From Prevotellaceae bacterium UBA1710 (lineage in GTDB: Bacteria; Bacteroidota; Bacteroidia; Bacteroidales; Bacteroidaceae), in NCBI GenBank assembly GCA_002317355.1, contig DCJC01000022.1, positions 41,974 through 74,024 on the forward strand: DNA of 32,051 bases, in the 5' to 3' direction. Below, in pieces: positions 23,098 to 30,968 of the stretch. Position 1 is the first letter of the stretch. The number at the start of each line of letters is the position of its first letter. The notes below the pieces were generated by a model. That model had not been told where the DNA came from. It did not search any database and saw only the letters and a program-made list of their open reading frames with translations. Position numbers and translations under genes: made by a program.

Positions 23098-24075
23098 ATG
23101 GATTATTTATCACTCATTCGTAAACCAATAGACTCTGAACTTCAGGAGTTCATAAGTCTCTTCAACGACTCTCTTTCTCATACTGATGGTATGCTCGAAA
23201 CAGTTCTCGATCATATACGTCAGCGTGCTGGTAAGCGCATGCGTCCTATGCTCATTCTTCTCGCTGCAAAATGTTTTGGTGAGGTTAATGAATCAACTCA
23301 AAGGGCAGCCGTGGGACTTGAACTTCTTCATACAGCATCGCTCGTTCATGACGATGTTGTTGATGAGTCAGGAGAGCGTCGTGGTCAGCAATCGGTCAAT
23401 GCTCTTTACGATAATAAAGTAGCTGTTCTCGTGGGTGATTATATCCTTTCAACAGCACTTCTCAATGTTTCCTTGACAGGTTCTCAGCCTATCATTTCAT
23501 ACCTTGCTCGTCTTGGTCAGACTCTCGCTAATGGTGAGATACTCCAGCTCACAAGTAATGGGGGAGAGACCATCTGTGAGGAGACTTACTATGAAGTTAT
23601 TAAGCAGAAGACAGCCGCTCTTTTCGAGGCTTGTTGTGCGATGGGTGCTATGAGTGCTGGTGCTTCGGAGGAAGATACTATGGCAGCTCGTGAGTTTGGT
23701 CAGAAATTAGGTATTATCTTCCAGATTCGTGATGATATCTTTGATTATTATGACTCAAAGGAAATAGGTAAGCCAACAGGAAATGATATGGCTGAAGGTA
23801 AGCTGACTCTTCCTGTTATACACGCTGTTTTATCTACTCAGAATCCTGAAATGCTTGCTATTGCCTATAAAGTGAAACAGCATGAAGTTAGCAAGGATGA
23901 GATTGCTCAGCTTGTTGCTTTCACTAAGGAAAACGGTGGTATAGAATATGCCAAAGATACAATGGAAAGACTGCGTGAAGAGTGTCTTTCATTCGTAGAA
24001 AATAGGGTAGTGGATGCTGAACTTAAGGCTTCTTTTACAGCCTATGTTGACTATGTGATTGGTAGGAAGTTGTAA
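23098..24075 (+). CDS. Trans-polyprenyl diphosphate synthase (IspB-type)
   Basis: This enzyme extends farnesyl or geranylgeranyl diphosphate with isopentenyl units to make the long side chain of menaquinone, the respiratory quinone of Bacteroidales. The 325-residue protein has the first aspartate-rich motif DDVVD at 85-89 followed by ERRG, the second motif DDIFD at 212-216, and GKRMRP at 45-50, which binds diphosphate. Long-chain members have small residues before the first motif; here LLHTASLVH precedes it, consistent with a long product (inference). It is transcribed alone, divergent from polA, and ends at the palindromic element whose left arm forms its terminator. Menaquinone made with this chain would serve the sdhC/sdhA complex further on. 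Confidence 0.94.
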   Translation: MDYLSLIRKPIDSELQEFISLFNDSLSHTDGMLETVLDHIRQRAGKRMRPMLILLAAKCFGEVNESTQRAAVGLELLHTASLVHDDVVDESGERRGQQSVNALYDNKVAVLVGDYILSTALLNVSLTGSQPIISYLARLGQTLANGEILQLTSNGGETICEETYYEVIKQKTAALFEACCAMGAMSAGASEEDTMAAREFGQKLGIIFQIRDDIFDYYDSKEIGKPTGNDMAEGKLTLPVIHAVLSTQNPEMLAIAYKVKQHEVSKDEIAQLVAFTKENGGIEYAKDTMERLREECLSFVENRVVDAELKASFTAYVDYVIGRKL

Positions 24076-24076
24076 G

Positions 24077-24239
24077 AAGCCCCCCTGCCCCCGAAGGGGG
24101 AGTTTTTTAGATAGTATTATACGCCCAAATTCATATAACAAATGTCGCTTAAAAGAGTTCATACGAATTCTCTTAAGCGACACTTTTTTATTGAAAATAC
24201 TATATAAAATAACTCCCCCTTCGGGGGTTGGGGGGCTTT
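24077..24239. repeat. Palindromic element between convergent genes (double terminator)
   Basis: The left arm (24077-24118) and right arm (24196-24239) are inverted copies with AGCCCCCC, CCCCCGAAGGGGG, AGTT and an AATACTAT motif. CCCCC-gaa-GGGGG at 24088-24100 followed by AGTTTTTT is an intrinsic terminator for the plus-strand prenyl synthase, and the mirror hairpin (24215-24227) serves deoC on the minus strand. Between them lies a third hairpin, TGTCGCTTAA (24143-24152) with TTAAGCGACA (24173-24182), followed by CTTTTTT. The right arm overlaps the deoC stop codon. Confidence 0.85.
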
Positions 24240-25138
24240 TAGAAGAACTTCACCTCTTCTCCTTCAATCTCTGAAAGCAGAAGGTTTGCAAGTCTTGAAG
24301 TACCGAGTCGGAGATACTTATTTGTGAGCCATTTCTCACCAAGAACTTCTTTTACGATGGTGTAGTAGATGATAGCATCCATTACGGTATTTATGCCGCC
24401 AGCAGGCTTGAAACCAATCTGAATACCGGTCTTATCGTAGTATTCCTTGATAGCCTGACACATCACGTAAGCAGCCTCTGGAGTTGCGCTGATCTTCTCT
24501 TTTCCAGTACTTGTCTTGATGTAATCAGCACCTGCGTACATAGCAAGAATAGATGCCTTCTTGATGTTGCTTGCAGTAACCAAACATCCTGTTTCAAGGA
24601 TAACCTTCATAGGAACATCCTCTCCGCAAATAGCCTTGAGTTCGCTTATTTCCTCGCAGACACCCTCGATATCTCCGCTAAGGAACTTACCTACTGGCAT
24701 CACAATATCAATCTCTGTGGCGCCGTCTTTTACGGCAAGGGCCGTCTCTGCTATCTTTACCTCGATACGCGCCTGAGAGCTCGGAAATGAGCCGGAAACG
24801 CAAGCTATCTCAACACCTTCTACCTCGAGAGTATCCTTTACGATTTCTGCAAAGCAAGGGAATACGCAGATAGTAGCAACGTGAGGAAGGTTAGGATATT
24901 CGTTGTCGAAAGCATTTACACGTTCTGTAAATGCCATTACAGAAACCTCGCTGTCGGTTGGTTTGAGAGTGGTGAGTTCGATGCTGCCAAAGAGGAATTT
25001 CTTTACCTCTGGAGTGTCGTTCTCTGCCACTTTAGTAGCGATGATATCTCTTACTTTTGCCTTGATTTCAGCATCGTCGAGCTCGCAATTATAAAGTGAT
25101 AATGCCTGCTCGTACTTGGATTTTTCGTTGAATTCCAT
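24239..25138 (-). CDS. deoC: Deoxyribose-phosphate aldolase
   Basis: DeoC splits 2-deoxyribose-5-phosphate into glyceraldehyde-3-phosphate and acetaldehyde in deoxynucleoside breakdown. The 299-residue protein carries the Schiff-base lysine in YIKTSTGK (K208), the second lysine in GFKPAGG (K244 region) and the CVFPCF and EIDIVMPVGKF strands of the barrel. The N-terminus is about 40 residues longer than in E. coli (259 residues), which I associate with Bacteroidetes members. It lies behind dtd with a 112-bp gap containing TTTACTC repeats, so co-transcription is uncertain. The terminator is the right arm of the palindromic element. Confidence 0.95.
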   Translation of the reverse strand: MEFNEKSKYEQALSLYNCELDDAEIKAKVRDIIATKVAENDTPEVKKFLFGSIELTTLKPTDSEVSVMAFTERVNAFDNEYPNLPHVATICVFPCFAEIVKDTLEVEGVEIACVSGSFPSSQARIEVKIAETALAVKDGATEIDIVMPVGKFLSGDIEGVCEEISELKAICGEDVPMKVILETGCLVTASNIKKASILAMYAGADYIKTSTGKEKISATPEAAYVMCQAIKEYYDKTGIQIGFKPAGGINTVMDAIIYYTIVKEVLGEKWLTNKYLRLGTSRLANLLLSEIEGEEVKFF

Positions 25139-25224
25139 AGTTAATTTATATTGTTTTTTGTTGTTTTATTAGGGTGATTTAATTTGGGCGAAATACAATA
25201 ATGAATCTTACTATTTACATTGCT

Positions 25225-25262
25225 CTTTACCCTTTACTCTTTACTCTAAATTACTCTTTATT
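25225..25262. repeat. Heptamer repeat CTTTACT at the dtd 3' end
   Basis: CTTTACC, CTTTACT and CTTTACT follow directly (25225-25245), then an irregular unit and CTTTATT (25256-25262). The array overlaps the dtd stop codon at 25251-25253, so the last dtd codons are read through it. Confidence 0.45.
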
Positions 25263-25703
25263 CTTCGTATCCATACAAATTGTTACTGGACCGTCATTCA
25301 GCAGTTCTACCTTCATATCTGCTCCGAATTCTCCAGTCTCTATATGTTTACCAGTAGCAGCTTCCAAAGCCTTGCAGAAGTTCTCGTACATAGGGATAGA
25401 GATCTCGTGTGGAGCTGCCTTCAACCATGATGGTCGATTGCCTTTCTTGTAGCTTGCCATGAGGGTGAATTGAGACACCACCAGGCAGTTGCCATCAATA
25501 TCCATTACAGAACGGTTCATAACGCCGTTCTCATCGTCGAAAATACGTAGCTTGGATATCTTACCCACGAGCCAGTCGATATCCTCTTGTGTGTCGTCTG
25601 ACTGCACTCCAAGAAGGATGAGAAGACCTTGCTCTATCTTTCCTTTTACCACTCCGTCAATAGTGACGGAAGCATGCTTTACTCTTTGTATTACTGTTCT
25701 CAT
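25251..25703 (-). CDS. dtd: D-aminoacyl-tRNA deacylase
   Basis: Dtd hydrolyses D-aminoacyl-tRNA (and glycyl-tRNA-Ala), preventing misincorporation in translation. The 150-residue protein opens with MRTVIQRVKHASVTIDG and has the two substrate-cross-checking motifs SQFTL (near 78-82) and the cis-Gly-Pro motif GPVTI (near 138-142), both intact. It ends NKE, the last codons lying in a heptamer repeat. Its -7 box is only 4 bp before the ATG, suggesting a leaderless transcript. It follows uvrC on the same strand, but the heptamer arrays and its own promoter argue for separate transcription. Confidence 0.96.
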   Translation of the reverse strand: MRTVIQRVKHASVTIDGVVKGKIEQGLLILLGVQSDDTQEDIDWLVGKISKLRIFDDENGVMNRSVMDIDGNCLVVSQFTLMASYKKGNRPSWLKAAPHEISIPMYENFCKALEAATGKHIETGEFGADMKVELLNDGPVTICMDTKNKE

Positions 25704-25707
25704 GTTG

Positions 25708-25738
25708 CAAAGATAATATATTTTTCTGAATACGCAAA
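25708..25738 (-). promoter_or_regulatory. dtd promoter
   Basis: On the minus strand TTTG (25738-25735), a 19-bp spacer and TATCTTTG (25715-25708) fit the Bacteroidetes form. The ATG at 25703 starts 4 bp after the box, so the predicted transcript begins at the start codon. Confidence 0.6.
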
Positions 25739-25741
25739 ATT

Positions 25742-25877
25742 AGTTAAGAGTGAAAAGTGATGAGTGAAGAATTTAAGTTACGTTTTTTCTTAAAGTAGTC
25801 ATTGGAAATATACTTATAATATTACCATTACTAACTGAAATTCTTCACTCTTCACTCTTCGTTCTTCACTCTTCACT
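25742..25877. repeat. Facing arrays of heptamer CTTCACT / AGTGAAG
   Basis: Four heptamers of the AGTGAAG type (25742-25769) face five of the CTTCACT type (25843-25877) across a 73-bp centre, all with exact 7-bp period. AGTGAAGAATTT on the left mirrors AAATTCTTCACT on the right. The right array runs into the uvrC stop codon (25877-25879). Confidence 0.65.
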
Positions 25878-27733
25878 CAAAATACCCTAAGTCCTTCCTT
25901 CACCAATTTGGCCTTTGCCTTTCCTATAACTTCGGCAATAGCTTCCTCGTCTGCCTCCTTGATTCTCTTGACACTCTTGAAGGCTTTAAGAAGTGCTTCC
26001 TTGGTTGCCTGACCGATACCCTTGATATCGTCTAATTCCGAGTGTAAAGCGTGCTTAGAGCGCTTATCTCTATGGAATGTGATTGCATACCTATGAACCT
26101 CGTCTTGAAGCTGTGTAAGCACGTGAAATAGCTCGCTGTTGGTCTTTAGTTGGATGGTCTTTGGAGGAAATCCGAAAAACAGTTCGTTGGTGCGGTGCTT
26201 ATCGTCTTTTGCAAGTCCGGCAATAGGGATGTCGAGATGCAATGTATCCTCGATTATCTCTCGAACTACATTCATCTGACCTATGCCACCATCGCACACG
26301 ATAAGATCAGGGAAGCGGATATCCTCGTTGGTTGGATCCTGCTCTTTTTCTTCCTTTATCCTGCTGTATCTTCTTAATACAACCTCTTGCATTGAAGCAT
26401 AATCATCTGGGCCTACAACAGTCTTTATATTGTACTTGCGATAGTCTTTCTTCGAAGGCTTCATTCCCTTGAAGACAACGCATCCGGCAACGGCATCTGT
26501 ACCCGAAATATTGGAGTTATCGAACGCCTCAATCTGGTACGGCATCTTATCCAATCCAAGCTTTTCCTGAAGTTCTTTCATCAAGCGTACAGACTTCTGC
26601 TCTGGATTGAGCTTATCAGCCTGTTTAAGACGGTCAAAACGGTATTGCTTGCAGTTCATCTGCGATAGCTCCAGAAGATGCTTCTTATCGCCTCTTTGTG
26701 GCACGAATAGGGCAGCGTTGGGTATGTTCCATTCCATCTCCATAGGAACGATTATCTCTTTAGCGGTAGAATGGAATCTTTCGCGTATCTCGGGTATTGC
26801 CTGAAGAAGTAGGTCCTCGTCTGATTCATCCAGTTTACGCTTGTATTCAAAGGTGAAGCTCTGGTTTATCGTACCGTTGGATACGTGCATATAATTGATG
26901 AATGCATTATGCTTGTTTTCATCGTCGTCGATGCTGAATACATCCACATCAGAAATGGTATGAGATACAACCTCACTCTTAGCGCAGAACTGATCGATGA
27001 GAAGGTACTTTTGCTTGAGTTCCTCTGCCTCCTCGAACTTCATTTCCTCTGCCTTCTGCATCATCTTCTCGTAGATGTGCTTGCTGAGTTCACGGGTATT
27101 TCCCTTCAGAATCTCCCTTGCCATACGAATATTCTCTTGGTATTCATCGTAAGACTGCTTGTTGATGCAAGGAGCGCCACAGTTCTTTATATGGTATTCT
27201 AAGCATGCCTTATACTTGTTTTGCTCGATTCCTTCGCGAGTGATAGGCATACGGCAAGTGCGAGGATGGTACAGTTTATTGATAAGCTCTAAAACCGTGT
27301 ACATCGAACCTAAGTGAGAGTAGGGGCCATAGAACGTACCGAACTTACGATTAATCTGCCTTGTCTTGAAGATACGGGGGAAGAGTTCATTGGTTACAAC
27401 GATGCTTGGGTATGTCTTTCCGTCCTTCAGAAGTACGTTGTAACGAGGGTTGTATTTCTTGATAAGAGAATTCTCGAGGAGTAGGGCATCTTCTTCGGTA
27501 TTAACGACGGTATAGGTTATGTTATGTATCTTGCTAACCAGTACCTTTGTCTTGAATCTATCGACCTCCTTATGGAAATAGGACGAAACCCTGCTTTTGA
27601 GATTCTTTGCCTTTCCAACGTAGATAATAGTTTCATCGGAATCGTAGTATTGGTACGATCCCGGCTTCTCTGGCATAGAGAGTACGATGCCCTTTAATCG
27701 CTCAAGTCTTGCTATATTCTCTTCTTTTATCAT
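25877..27733 (-). CDS. uvrC: UvrABC excinuclease subunit C
   Basis: UvrC makes both incisions in nucleotide excision repair after UvrA and UvrB locate the lesion. The 618-residue protein has the N-terminal GIY-YIG nuclease (GSYQYYDSDETIIYVGKAKNLKSR at about 20-45, in two pieces), the cysteine-containing region YHIKNCGAPC, the UvrB-binding UVR helices (about 205-240), the RNase-H-like second nuclease (EAFDNSNISGTDAVAG and the later acidic residue in VCDGGIGQMN) and the C-terminal helix-hairpin-helix (DDIKGIGQATKEALLKAF). The length is normal. Its upstream region contains a parS site 5 bp before the ATG and a 17-bp palindrome. Confidence 0.97.
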   Translation of the reverse strand: MIKEENIARLERLKGIVLSMPEKPGSYQYYDSDETIIYVGKAKNLKSRVSSYFHKEVDRFKTKVLVSKIHNITYTVVNTEEDALLLENSLIKKYNPRYNVLLKDGKTYPSIVVTNELFPRIFKTRQINRKFGTFYGPYSHLGSMYTVLELINKLYHPRTCRMPITREGIEQNKYKACLEYHIKNCGAPCINKQSYDEYQENIRMAREILKGNTRELSKHIYEKMMQKAEEMKFEEAEELKQKYLLIDQFCAKSEVVSHTISDVDVFSIDDDENKHNAFINYMHVSNGTINQSFTFEYKRKLDESDEDLLLQAIPEIRERFHSTAKEIIVPMEMEWNIPNAALFVPQRGDKKHLLELSQMNCKQYRFDRLKQADKLNPEQKSVRLMKELQEKLGLDKMPYQIEAFDNSNISGTDAVAGCVVFKGMKPSKKDYRKYNIKTVVGPDDYASMQEVVLRRYSRIKEEKEQDPTNEDIRFPDLIVCDGGIGQMNVVREIIEDTLHLDIPIAGLAKDDKHRTNELFFGFPPKTIQLKTNSELFHVLTQLQDEVHRYAITFHRDKRSKHALHSELDDIKGIGQATKEALLKAFKSVKRIKEADEEAIAEVIGKAKAKLVKEGLRVF

Positions 27734-27738
27734 GTTAA

Positions 27739-27754
27739 TGTTCCACGTGAAACA
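27739..27754. promoter_or_regulatory. parS site upstream of uvrC
   Basis: TGTTCCACGTGAAACA is an exact match to the parS consensus TGTTnCACGTGAAACA. It lies 5 bp before the uvrC start codon, so ParB binding or spreading there could also affect uvrC expression (inference). Confidence 0.85.
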
Positions 27755-27797
27755 AAATATTCTTTAGTGTCTAAAAATCAGCGTTTTACCGATGCCG

Positions 27798-27814
27798 TTA
27801 AAGTGACACTTTAA
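27798..27814. promoter_or_regulatory. Perfect 17-bp palindrome upstream of uvrC
   Basis: TTAAAGTGACACTTTAA is a perfect odd palindrome, flanked by ACCGATG repeats at about 27788-27794 and 27823-27829. It lies between the apt terminator and the uvrC start and has the form of a dimeric repressor operator. The regulator is unknown. Confidence 0.4.
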
Positions 27815-27879
27815 TGTGTAACACCGATGTTTCCGCTTGTTTCTGATGTTTTGATGTCAAACCCTATTAAAAAGAAAAG

Positions 27880-27900
27880 CCTCCCCGTGGGTAGGGGAGG
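27880..27900 (-). terminator. apt terminator
   Basis: CCTCCCC (27880-27886) pairs with GGGGAGG (27894-27900) around a 7-nt loop. On the minus strand it is followed by CTTTTCTTTTT. It lies 13 bp past the apt stop and uses the same CCTCCCC clamp as the palindromic element family. Confidence 0.85.
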
Positions 27901-27913
27901 TTATGGTGCGTTT

Positions 27914-28447
27914 CTAAACTACAAGAAGCGTTGAAATCTCGGTATCTGTATCTGCGAAAGCATCGCGTCCATGCAATCCTTCGATTGTTAGTTCGATAAT
28001 GAAGCTTATGTAGATTTTCTTTGGATTGAATTTCTTCACGAGGTCGTATGCTGCACGCATGCTTCCGCCTGTTGCGAGGAGATCATCATGGATAAGTACG
28101 ATGTCATCGCTGTTTATTGAATCCTTAATCATGCAGATTTTATCCGTACCATATTCCTTGGTGTATTCCTGCTCGATGGTTTCTCCTGGGAGTTTACCAG
28201 GCTTACGTGCCATTACGAATCCTGCGTTCAGATCGGAAGCAACGGTAGGACCAAGCAAAAAACCGCGACTTTCAAGTCCAACAACCTTTGTGATGCCTTT
28301 GTCTTTATAGAGTTCAACGACTTCATCGCGCATTATGTGCAGACATTCCGCATTATTGAATAGAGTAGAGATATCCTGAAATTGTATTCCAGGGATAGGG
28401 AAATCAGGAATTACTCTCAGATTCTTAAGTAGAGTAGGGTTGTTCAT
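27914..28447 (-). CDS. apt: Adenine phosphoribosyltransferase
   Basis: Apt salvages adenine by joining it to PRPP to give AMP. The 177-residue protein has the usual features: PDFPIPGIQFQDIS at the N-terminus, GLESRGFLLG (PRPP/adenine contact) at about 57-66, the flexible loop around KPGKLPGE, and the PRPP signature VLIHDDLLATGGS at about 116-128. The length is typical. It is followed by a strong terminator and preceded by a 346-bp gene-free stretch containing a parS site and 11-bp tandem repeats. Confidence 0.97.
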   Translation of the reverse strand: MNNPTLLKNLRVIPDFPIPGIQFQDISTLFNNAECLHIMRDEVVELYKDKGITKVVGLESRGFLLGPTVASDLNAGFVMARKPGKLPGETIEQEYTKEYGTDKICMIKDSINSDDIVLIHDDLLATGGSMRAAYDLVKKFNPKKIYISFIIELTIEGLHGRDAFADTDTEISTLLVV

Positions 28448-28523
28448 TGTTTTGTTAAGGTTTTAAAGTTTATACTCTTTATTTTGTTCTTTTTTCTTGT
28501 TTTTAGAATGAAAAAATGATGAT

Positions 28524-28539
28524 TGTTTCACGTGAAACA
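28524..28539. promoter_or_regulatory. parS site between mnmG and apt
   Basis: TGTTTCACGTGAAACA is a perfect 16-bp palindrome and an exact parS consensus. The rest of the interval 28448-28793 holds the 11-bp tandem arrays and A/T-rich sequence, and no gene. Confidence 0.9.
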
Positions 28540-28586
28540 AATCCTTTGTAGCTCCTTTTTCGTGAAGCGATAAAGATAATGAAGGT

Positions 28587-28716
28587 CTTACGTGACTCTT
28601 ACCTGACTCTTACGTGACTCTTACCTGACACTTACTGGTAATAGGACGTTCATTGGGTTTGCATAGGACTCACATAGGACTTACATAGGACTCACATGGG
28701 ACTTACATAGGAACTA
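28587..28716. repeat. Two 11-bp tandem arrays beside parS
   Basis: CTTACSTGACT is repeated four times in exact 11-bp steps (28587-28630, then a partial copy), and after 31 bp CATAGGACTYA is repeated five times in 11-bp steps (28662-28716). The second unit is the complement of the unit found in clusters A and B (TTCCTATGTAG type). The 11-bp step keeps all copies on roughly the same helix face. Confidence 0.8.
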
Positions 28717-28793
28717 CAACGGAATCAAAACGGAATTAAATCAGAACATCATCGGGTTTACTTCGGTTGTCTCGTTGAATCCTGTATTTTTTG

Positions 28794-30761
28794 TTATCTC
28801 CCCATGAGAACGAGCAACACGTTGATATCGCTTGGAGAAACGCCAGGAATACGTGATGCCTGAGCGAGAGTCTCTGGATTTATCGTTGTGAGCTTCTGAC
28901 GAGCTTCCGTAGAAAGACCTTTTAGTTCGTTGTAATCGAAATGTCCTTGTATTCGGATATTCTCCAGCCGATGCATTTTCTCTGCTGCCTGTTTCTCGCG
29001 CTCGATGTAACCTTGGTACTTAATCTGTATCTCGGCTGTTTCGGCAATTTCCTGCTTTCTGTTTGCAGGACGATTGATAATCTCCTTAAGATGAGGAAGA
29101 GATTCTGCGAGCCATTCAATAGAGATTCCAGGACGAGCGATGAGCTCGTGGAGCTTACAGCCGTAATGGAGTGGGGTAGAACCGATGCTTTCGAGGGCAG
29201 CGTTAACTTCCTTCGGTTTTACGTTGGTTATATTGCAATAGTCGATAATCTCGGCAATGTGCGCTTTCTTCTCTAACCACCAGTCGTTTCTCTCGTTTGT
29301 AGCAACACCAAGTGAGTGTGAGCGCTCAGTAAGTCGAGCGTCAGCATCATCCTGACGAAGAAGGATGCGGTATTCAGCTCTTGAAGTGAACATACGATAA
29401 GGTTCGTCAACACCTTTTGTGACCAAATCATCGATGAGAACACCGATGTAAGCCTCGTCTCTATGAAGGATAAGAGGAGAATAGGTACTATCTGTTGGAT
29501 GGTCGGTGTTGATGCTTCCTGCGAATATAGCGGCATTAACGCCTGCAATAAGACCTTGGCCAGCTGCTTCTTCATAACCAGTAGTTCCATTAACCTGACC
29601 AGCGAAGAACAATCCGCTTACCTTCTTACTCATAAGAGAGTGGTCAAGCTGTGTTGGGTCGAAGTAATCGTACTCTATGGCATAACCAGGACGATAAACC
29701 TTAACATCACGAAGAGCAGGAATCTTCTTCAGAGCCTCGAGCTGAACCTCGATAGGCATTGAACTTGAGAAGCCGTTAAGGTACATCTCGTTTGTGTTCA
29801 AGCCTTCAGGCTCAAGGAAGAGAGGATGATGATCCTTATCTGGGAATGTAACGAGCTTTGTTTCTATAGATGGGCAGTAACGTGGGCCTGTAGATTGAAT
29901 CTGTCCGTTGAAAAGGGGCGAATCTGCAAGTCCGCTCTTGAGAGTTTCGTGAACTTCCTCGTTTGTGGTGAATGTCCAGCAAGGCAGGAATGCGTCATTA
30001 AGATCGATAGTTGATTCGTCCTTGTTCAGACGAAGATACTCCTTCATGTAAGAGAAACTATGATAGTCGTGCTCGCCAGGCTGGAGTTCAGCATCTTCGA
30101 AATGAACAGATCTCTTATCGATACGAACAGGAGTTCCAGTCTTCATTCTTGCAGAACTGATGCCGAGGGCGTTAAGACATTCCGTTAGATGAGGAACAGG
30201 AAGTTCGGCACAACGACCACCAGGAACCATCTTTCTGCCAACGTGCATAAGTCCGTTGAGGAAAGTACCTGCCGTAATCACAACCGTTGGAGCCATAATC
30301 TCTACTCCCCAAATTGTTCGTACACCAGTAATTCGCTGATGCATAGACGATTGTGTAGCTGAATTGATGCTTTCTGTGATAACTTCCTCTACCTGATCTT
30401 GCCAGATATCAAGGTTGTCTGTAGAATCGAGAAGTTCGCGCCATTTCCAGATAAATTGTCCACGGTCACATTGAGCACGAGGGCTCCACATAGCAGGGCC
30501 CTTGGAACGGTTGAGCATACGAAATTGAATGGAAGTTGCATCAGTAACGATACCCATTCCACCACCTAAGGCGTCGATCTCACGAACAATTTGACCCTTG
30601 GCAATTCCACCAACGGCAGGGTTACAAGACATCTGTCCGATCTTGTTCATGTCCATAGTTATAAGACAAGTCTTAGCGCCAAATCTTGCGGCTGCATGCG
30701 CAGCTTCACAACCGGCGTGACCTCCTCCAACAACTATGACATCGTAATATAGAGTTGTCAT
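28794..30761 (-). CDS. mnmG: tRNA uridine-5-carboxymethylaminomethyl modification enzyme MnmG (GidA)
   Basis: MnmG, with MnmE, installs the cmnm5 group on the wobble uridine of certain tRNAs, using FAD and 5,10-methylene-THF. The 655-residue protein begins with the FAD motif VVGGGHAGCEAA at about 10-21, then MSCNPAVGGIAKG, and has the central GTFLNGLMHVGRK, the second signature FAGQVNGTTGYEEAAGQG at about 370-387 and the C-terminal MnmE-binding helical domain ending LLVLMGR. It is complete. The gene is often next to the replication origin in bacteria, which agrees with the parS sites nearby. It is divergent from sdhC. Confidence 0.98.
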   Translation of the reverse strand: MTTLYYDVIVVGGGHAGCEAAHAAARFGAKTCLITMDMNKIGQMSCNPAVGGIAKGQIVREIDALGGGMGIVTDATSIQFRMLNRSKGPAMWSPRAQCDRGQFIWKWRELLDSTDNLDIWQDQVEEVITESINSATQSSMHQRITGVRTIWGVEIMAPTVVITAGTFLNGLMHVGRKMVPGGRCAELPVPHLTECLNALGISSARMKTGTPVRIDKRSVHFEDAELQPGEHDYHSFSYMKEYLRLNKDESTIDLNDAFLPCWTFTTNEEVHETLKSGLADSPLFNGQIQSTGPRYCPSIETKLVTFPDKDHHPLFLEPEGLNTNEMYLNGFSSSMPIEVQLEALKKIPALRDVKVYRPGYAIEYDYFDPTQLDHSLMSKKVSGLFFAGQVNGTTGYEEAAGQGLIAGVNAAIFAGSINTDHPTDSTYSPLILHRDEAYIGVLIDDLVTKGVDEPYRMFTSRAEYRILLRQDDADARLTERSHSLGVATNERNDWWLEKKAHIAEIIDYCNITNVKPKEVNAALESIGSTPLHYGCKLHELIARPGISIEWLAESLPHLKEIINRPANRKQEIAETAEIQIKYQGYIEREKQAAEKMHRLENIRIQGHFDYNELKGLSTEARQKLTTINPETLAQASRIPGVSPSDINVLLVLMGR

Positions 30762-30778
30762 TTTTTAGAAATTTTGTA

Positions 30779-30808
30779 CAAAAGTAAGAAGAAATTTTGA
30801 AATTTCAA
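30779..30808 (-). promoter_or_regulatory. mnmG promoter
   Basis: On the minus strand TTG (30808-30806), a 19-bp spacer and TACTTTTG (30786-30779) match the Bacteroidetes form; the box ends 17 bp before the ATG. Confidence 0.6.
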
Positions 30809-30817
30809 GAAGAAAAG

Positions 30818-30848
30818 TTTGTTTTATCACTATTTTTAATTAATTTTG
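30818..30848 (+). promoter_or_regulatory. sdhC operon promoter
   Basis: TTTG (30818-30821), a 19-bp spacer and TAATTTTG (30841-30848) match the consensus. The predicted start near 30855 leaves a leader of about 114 nt before sdhC, longer than those of neighbouring genes. Confidence 0.7.
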
Positions 30849-30968
30849 CAGTCTAATTAATATAATATTAGGTAAATTACGTAATTATCCCTAGTGTTTT
30901 CCCTCTAGGAACAGGCAATCGAAAAAACTCAAACATTATTAATAACTTTATTTAAACAACAATCATTT

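Noticed and set aside
26122..26138. CACGTGAAA within uvrC as another parS site
   Set aside because: Only the core matches; the flanking bases differ at most positions of the 16-bp consensus.
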